Source: Deltaproteobacteria bacterium
GTDB lineage: Bacteria; Lernaellota; Lernaellaia; JACKCT01
Assembly: GCA_027493875.1 (NCBI GenBank)
Contig: JAOSJX010000002.1
Location: forward strand, 293,349-357,348
Length of the DNA: 64,000 bases
Direction of reading: 5' to 3'
Positions 59,732 to 64,000 of the stretch are shown here, in pieces. Position 1 is the stretch's first letter, and every line of letters begins with the position of its first letter. Both the position numbers and the translations under genes were made by a program. Below the pieces are notes generated by a model. It saw nothing but the letters and a program-made list of their open reading frames with translations, made no database searches and had not been told where the DNA came from.

Positions 59732-61459
59732 CTATTCGGAGAGATCGAGGTCGCGCCCCCACGGCGGCAGGAAGGTCACGGAGCGGTTGCGGCCGGAGTT
59801 TTTGGCGAGGTAGAGGGCACGGTCCGCGGCGTCGAAGAGGTGCCGCGATCCGCGGTATTTCGGGTGGATATCGGCTAGACCGAAACTCGCCGTCACGCGA
59901 ATCGACGCGGACCCCAGCGAAATTTCCTGATCTTCCAGCGAGCGGCGGATGCGTTCCGTAATGAGGAGCGCCTCGTCGGACCAAAGATCGGGAAAGAGCA
60001 TCAAAAATTCGTCACCGCCGTAACGTCCGGCGACATCCGACGGCCTGATGCAGCGGCGCACGATTTGCGCGAAGGAACTCAAGGCGTGATCGCCGGCGCG
60101 ATGGCCGTGCGTGTCGTTGATGTTTTTAAATTCGTCCAGATCGCACAGGCAAACGCACAACCGGCCGCCGGCGTTGGCCACGCGCCCGAATTCGCGCTCG
60201 AAGCGTTCCATGACGTGCCCGCGGTTAAACAGGCCGGTGAGTCGGTCGTGCGTCGCCACCTGTCGTAGCGCGCGTTCCTTGCGGCGCTGCTCGGTGACAT
60301 CGCGGATAATCCCTTGGATGAATCCGTTGGTCAGCACGCGGCCGTTGACTTCGGCGACGATGATCGTCCCATCGCGCCGCATGAGGCGGCGGACCGCGCA
60401 CCGCTCGCCGCGCTCGATGCACCGCACGATGCTTTCCTGATAATGCTCGTCCGGCGTCGCCAGATCGTCCAACAACATGCCGGTCAGCTCTCGGATCGGA
60501 TAGCTGAGCAGTCGGGCGCAACTGACGTTGCATTCGACGATGCGGCCCTCGGCGTCCGTGAGAAATATCGCGTCCGCCGCCTGCGCGACGAGCAAACGGT
60601 AGCGCTCTTCGCTTTCCTTGACGACGCGCTCCGCGTTGACGCGGTCCGTGACGTCCATGATGAATCCGGAGAGAATCGGCGTGCCGTCCGCGTCGATCAT
60701 CGCGCGCCCCTGTTCCCAGACCCATTTTTCCGCGCCGCCGGCCGCGCGGATGCGATACGTCATCTCGAAGGGACGCTCATTCGCCGTCGCCTCCTGGACG
60801 GTTTGCCAGACTTTTTCGCGGTCGTCCGGATGAATGAGCTGCGCGTAGGACACGGCTTTGTTGTCGATCAAATCCACGTCGGGATGCCCGGTCAGGTTCA
60901 GTACGCCGTCGCTGACGTAGATCATGGTCCACGGCCGGTCGTTCAAGCACCGGTAGGCCATGCCGGGAAGGTGGCGCAGAATCGCTTCGATCCGCTGGCT
61001 GCTTTCCCGCAGGTTTTTCTCCGCGGCCTCGCGGCGCACGTTCTCCTCGCGCAGTTCGCGCAACACGGCGCGGAGTTCTTCCGTCCGCCGCGCGGCCACG
61101 GCCTCCAGCGCGTCCTGCTTTTCCAGCAGCCGCTGGCGTTCCGCCCCGCTGATCGTCGTATCGTGCACGATGACCATTTCCGCGGGTTTTCCGTGGTAGT
61201 TGACGATGCTGCCGTTCATTTCGATCGGAACAAGGCCGCCGGCTCCGTGTCTTACTTTGGCTTCAACCAGACCGATTTCCCGCTCGCCGCTCATATGGCG
61301 CCGGTACGCTTCGCGCACACGCTTCAGGTCGTCGACGGCGAAAAATTCCGCGAACGGCCGTCCCACAATCTCTTCCGACCCGTAACCCAACGCGTCCGCC
61401 AGCCGCTGGTTGATCATCACGATTTTTTCGTCCTGCGCGATGCAGACGCCGGTATTCAC
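59732..61459 (-). CDS. PAS-PAS-PAS-GGDEF diguanylate cyclase
   Basis: 575 residues from the GTG at 61459. There are three PAS-type sensor segments (ICIAQDEKIVMINQRL-like start to about residue 100; about 160-275 with YVSDGVLNLTGHPDVDLID; about 285-400 with DAIFLTDAEGRIVECNVS), and a coiled coil joins the first two. The C-terminal GGDEF domain has RYGGDEFLM (intact active site near 60010). An inhibitory site RPSD lies five residues ahead of RYGGDEF minus the linker VAG, so product feedback is expected. It makes c-di-GMP. The frame upstream (DDFFNRLGDVV) suggests that the real start is ATG 61538 with one C missing near 61486. It may feed the PilZ proteins 5 kb away. Confidence 0.88.
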   Translation of the reverse strand: MNTGVCIAQDEKIVMINQRLADALGYGSEEIVGRPFAEFFAVDDLKRVREAYRRHMSGEREIGLVEAKVRHGAGGLVPIEMNGSIVNYHGKPAEMVIVHDTTISGAERQRLLEKQDALEAVAARRTEELRAVLRELREENVRREAAEKNLRESSQRIEAILRHLPGMAYRCLNDRPWTMIYVSDGVLNLTGHPDVDLIDNKAVSYAQLIHPDDREKVWQTVQEATANERPFEMTYRIRAAGGAEKWVWEQGRAMIDADGTPILSGFIMDVTDRVNAERVVKESEERYRLLVAQAADAIFLTDAEGRIVECNVSCARLLSYPIRELTGMLLDDLATPDEHYQESIVRCIERGERCAVRRLMRRDGTIIVAEVNGRVLTNGFIQGIIRDVTEQRRKERALRQVATHDRLTGLFNRGHVMERFEREFGRVANAGGRLCVCLCDLDEFKNINDTHGHRAGDHALSSFAQIVRRCIRPSDVAGRYGGDEFLMLFPDLWSDEALLITERIRRSLEDQEISLGSASIRVTASFGLADIHPKYRGSRHLFDAADRALYLAKNSGRNRSVTFLPPWGRDLDLSE

Positions 61460-61538
61460 GACGTCGCCGAGGCGGTTGAAAAAATCATCGGGAGGAATCG
61501 CCGGGCGGAGGCGGCAGCGCCGCGTCGGGCCGCAACAT

Positions 61539-61844
61539 CGGATCAGTCACGCGGAACCGCGGCGCGGCGCGGGAGCCGCCGTTGATCGGCTCGGCCTCCG
61601 TTCGCCAAGGAGCAAGCTGAACCATGGGGTGCCCTTACACTCTAGCCAAGGATTGAATTTCCAATTTCAGACGAAAACGCCAAATGCAACATTCATAACC
61701 AGAACAACATCGCACGAGAAACGTTGTTCATTTGATGATGCTGATTTTACCGCCGCGCCCGGCGAAGTGCAAGCGAAAAATCGAAATAAGCACCACTCTT
61801 CCGCGCCGGAAAACGGGCGTTCGGGACGAACACAATGCGGAAGT
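61539..61844. other. intergenic region, AT-richer, no gene seen
   Basis: About 300 bases between the diguanylate cyclase and the end of the DUF1571 protein gene. It has noticeably lower GC than average (for example the stretch 61640-61760). I see no open frame with family resemblance, no tRNA-like fold and no obvious terminator. It presumably carries the promoter of the diguanylate cyclase. Confidence 0.5.
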
Positions 61845-63167
61845 TTAGAATCGGTAATCCGGATTTTCAGGATCGAAGTCCGCGTCGGTCAGCTTGCGGT
61901 TGAGCTTCAAATCCGTCCATTCGAAACGCTCGATCAGGTTTCCCTTGCGCGTCGTACGCCTCGGACCGCAGCGGCAGTCCCGTTTGGACGTCGTGCGCGT
62001 TGACGGACTTCGGCGCATAATAACCCTTGCCGTCGGGGTGAACCGCGACCACGACATAGGTGCGCCGTCCGCCGACGATTTCCATGCCGCGGAACGTCAG
62101 CTCGATTTCCCCGCGGCCTGCCCGCGGCTGAGGTTGTCATAGATTTTCTTGATCGTTGACCCGAAGTCGGATTCCGTCAGCGCGTGATTGGAGTCGCGTT
62201 TCATCAGGTCGCCGTCCGGATCGATCCTCACCGTGACGACGCCGAGCAGCCCGCCCTCGTGCACGGTGACTTTCTCGTCCTTTCCCGCGCGGAAAATCAA
62301 TTCGCGTCCCTCGTGCGCGCCGGGGAGCCAGTGCATATAGATATCGCCGGGCTTGCGGAATTTAACGCGCATGGTCTGCTCGTCCTGGAGTTTTTCGCCG
62401 ATCCGCTCCTGCTTTTTCATGACGTAGGTATAGTCGGTGACGCCGCCGTAGAAGCGCGTCAGATTCTTTTTGAGTTTTTCGGCGTCGATGAAGATGCCGG
62501 ACGCGGCGTACCCGGGAAATCCGTAGGTCGCGTTCCCGGGATCAAAATCGGCGTCCGCAAAACCGCCGTTCATCCGCACGTTCGCGTAGGTATACGACTC
62601 GAGCAGGCCGCCCTTGGCGTTCTCGATCTCCAGAGATCGCGGCGTGCCGTCGGCGCCGAAGGACACGCGCATCGTCTCGTCGCTCTTGATGACCACGGTC
62701 GCCTCGTCCGCTGCCGGCTGAATCGCCCCCGCCTTCATCCATTGGCGCAAGACCTCCGCCATTCGTGACAACGCGAAAAAGTCCGGGGAGCGCCGGTAGT
62801 CATAGGTCATCGCTTTATCGTCGAGAGCGATCGCCACCGCGGCGAAATCCAGCGCGCCGCCCTCCTTGACCCAAGCCTTCCCACCGTTCCACCCCGGACG
62901 ATAGATCAATTCGCGGCCCTTATTCCGCGCGCCCGTCCACTTCGCGTAAACCGCGCCGTCCTTCCGGGATTTCACGGCGACGCGCTCTTCCGGCTGGAGT
63001 TTGCCGCGGACGAAATGGCGCATCGTCAGGTTGTAGGAGCCGTCCGTGTGAGCTTCGGCGACGGCGAGAAATTTTTCGAGCACGTCCGGCGCCTGAGCAA
63101 ACGAAGCCGCCGGCAGGAGCACGACCGTTAATATCCCAAGGATCGCCGCCAAGTGCCGTCGTGTCAT
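61845..63167 (-). CDS. exported protein with two DUF1571-like domains (two frame breaks)
   Basis: About 440 residues. The signal peptide ends SFA-QA after ATG 63167 (GGGGCGGG upstream). The protein has two related halves. The first has YNLTMRHFVRGKLQPEERVA, AKWTGARNKGRELIYRPG and DADFDPGNATYGF. The second has YTYVMKKQERIGEKLQDEQT, MHWLPGAHEGRELIFRAG and DADFDPENPDYRF. DUF1571 proteins resemble LolA/LolB-type lipoprotein carriers and are secreted or periplasmic; their role is unknown. Frame switches lie near 62103 (CCCC) and 61950. The tandem duplication suggests that a gene for one domain was duplicated and fused. It is divergent from the aminotransferase gene. Confidence 0.75.
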
Positions 63168-63251
63168 GCCCGCCCCTGTGCAGAAATTCCGAAACGCCGT
63201 ACTTTGCCAAGGCCGGGGCGGACATTCAAGCGTCGGCCGGGTGGAGGTTTT

Positions 63252-64000
63252 GTGACGCGAAAGAACGCAACGCGGCGCGCCATGTCTCCCTGGTCTCTCG
63301 ACCCGAACGTGATCTTTCTCAATCACGGCTCGTTCGGCGCCTGCCCCGTTCCGATTCAACGAACGCAATCCCTTTTGCGCCGGAGGATGGAGCGCGAGCC
63401 GGTGCGTTTTATGGTGCGCGAGTTGGAGGGGATGTTGGACTCGTCCCGGCGCGAGCTCTCCGCTTTTCTCGGGACGGCGCCGGAGCGTCTGGCCTTCGTG
63501 CCCAACGCGACCGTCGGCGTCAATACCGCGCTTCGGGCGTTTCCCCTGTCACCTGGCGACGAGATTCTGGTTACGAATCACGGTTATAACGCGTGCCGCA
63601 ACGCCGCGTTCCGCGCGGCGGAGGAGAAAGGCGCGCGCGTCTCCGTCGCCTCCATCCCGTTTCCGATCGCGAGCGACGACGACGCCCTTGGCGCGATTTT
63701 TCGCGCGGTGACGTCAAGAACCAAATTGGCGCTCATCGATCACGTGACCAGCCCGACGGCGCTCGTGCTGCCCCTGGCGCGCATCGCCCGTGAACTCGGC
63801 GCCCGCGGCGTCGAGACGATCGTCGACGGCGCGCACGCGCCCGGAATGGTGCCTGTGGCGATCGACGAGATCGGCGCGGCGTTTTACACGGGCAACTGTC
63901 ACAAGTGGCTGTGCGCTCCAAAGGGCGCGGGATTTCTCGCCGTCCGCGACGATTTCGCGAACCGCGTTAACCCGCTCGTCACGAGCCACGGCGCCAACGA
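63252..64000 (+). CDS. class V aminotransferase / isopenicillin-N-epimerase-like (partial)
   Basis: The first 249 residues; the gene runs off the window end with an open frame. VIFLNHGSFGACPVPIQRTQ is the characteristic start of the isopenicillin N epimerase-like PLP enzymes. Then come LAFVPNATVGVNTALRAF, DEILVTNHGYNACRNAAF, TIVDGAHAPGMVPVAIDEIG and FYTGNCHKWLCAPKGAGFL, whose Lys after His (NCHKW) binds PLP. Start GTG 63252 has GGAGG four bases upstream; ATG 63282 is the alternative. These enzymes include cysteine desulphurase-like and racemase/epimerase types, so the reaction cannot be fixed. No frame break is seen in the visible part. Confidence 0.88.
   Translation, partial: MTRKNATRRAMSPWSLDPNVIFLNHGSFGACPVPIQRTQSLLRRRMEREPVRFMVRELEGMLDSSRRELSAFLGTAPERLAFVPNATVGVNTALRAFPLSPGDEILVTNHGYNACRNAAFRAAEEKGARVSVASIPFPIASDDDALGAIFRAVTSRTKLALIDHVTSPTALVLPLARIARELGARGVETIVDGAHAPGMVPVAIDEIGAAFYTGNCHKWLCAPKGAGFLAVRDDFANRVNPLVTSHGAN

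Noticed and set aside
1..64000. Programmed frameshifting or codon reassignment as a general explanation of broken frames
   Set aside because: Breaks go in both directions, often sit in homopolymers of every base, and affect housekeeping genes (sfsA, rmuC, ilvD); no shared slippery site or downstream structure is seen.
1..64000. tRNA, rRNA and CRISPR genes
   Set aside because: Intergenic gaps were read on both strands and none showed a cloverleaf with CCA-type end, rRNA core sequence or regular repeat-spacer pattern; a covariance-model search would be decisive.

Overview
The window is GC-rich (roughly two thirds G+C by eye), densely packed bacterial DNA. It has no rRNA, tRNA or CRISPR array that I could recognise. 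Gene content points to an uncultured, free-living, anaerobic or facultative Gram-negative bacterium of deltaproteobacterial/myxococcal type. It includes TRL-like and DUF1571 exported proteins, MYXO-CTERM-like tails, many Asp-rich lipoproteins, PilZ/GGDEF signalling, RmuC, SfsA, a 2-hydroxyacyl-CoA dehydratase with its activase, LarA/LarB/LarC nickel-pincer proteins and a RuBisCO-like protein. The exact phylum cannot be settled from this sequence.

About thirty of the protein genes change reading frame one or more times, while the homology continues unbroken in the next frame. Many of the switches lie in runs of four to seven identical bases. I read this as uncorrected sequencing or assembly indels, so most such genes are annotated as one CDS with the break position noted. 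Start and end coordinates of those genes are therefore spans, not translatable ORFs.

Layout. 0-4 kb: PIG-L deacetylase, an LIC_10190-type membrane protein, a TRL-like small exported protein and a DUF374 acyltransferase. 4-11 kb (minus strand): an S9 prolyl-oligopeptidase-like peptidase and a giant S8 subtilase with FG-GAP-like repeats and an Asp-rich CCGC tail. 11-17 kb: RuBisCO-like protein, NAD-binding oxidoreductase, MFS transporter, Asp-rich lipoprotein, IlvD and DUF4202. 17-29 kb: a Thr/Ser- and Asp-rich stalked surface protein followed by a glycosyltransferase island (two DUF2723/TMEM260-like proteins, one TMTC-like, three GT2, one GT4), interrupted by a GxxExxY cassette with inverted-repeat flanks. 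29-37 kb: Cys-rich lipoprotein, S8 protease with PKD domain and GGCGC-TM-Arg tail, LarC and LarB, a large ten-repeat lipoprotein and two small membrane proteins. 37-43 kb: NadD, a 44-residue basic protein, SfsA, a YfhO-like GT-C protein, a GH88/GH105-like lipoprotein and RmuC. 43-50 kb: a three-gene 2-hydroxyacyl-CoA dehydratase operon, convergent with a LarA homologue and a Zn-alcohol dehydrogenase, then an IS200/RAYT-type element. 50-64 kb: HEAT-repeat protein, aminotransferase, two convergent PilZ proteins (one fused to an excisionase-type HTH), ICMT-like methyltransferase, Asp-rich lipoprotein, class III CoA-transferase, PAS-GGDEF diguanylate cyclase, duplicated DUF1571 protein and the start of a class V aminotransferase.

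Two functional themes stand out. First, eight exported proteins carry Asp-rich linkers, either straight after the lipobox Cys or just before a C-terminal Cys motif. One of them has a mucin-like Thr/Ser stretch and sits next to glycosyltransferases related to eukaryotic O-mannosyltransferases. Second, a LarA-type racemase, a 2-hydroxyacyl-CoA dehydratase with activase and a class III CoA-transferase together could form a 2-hydroxyacid fermentation route.
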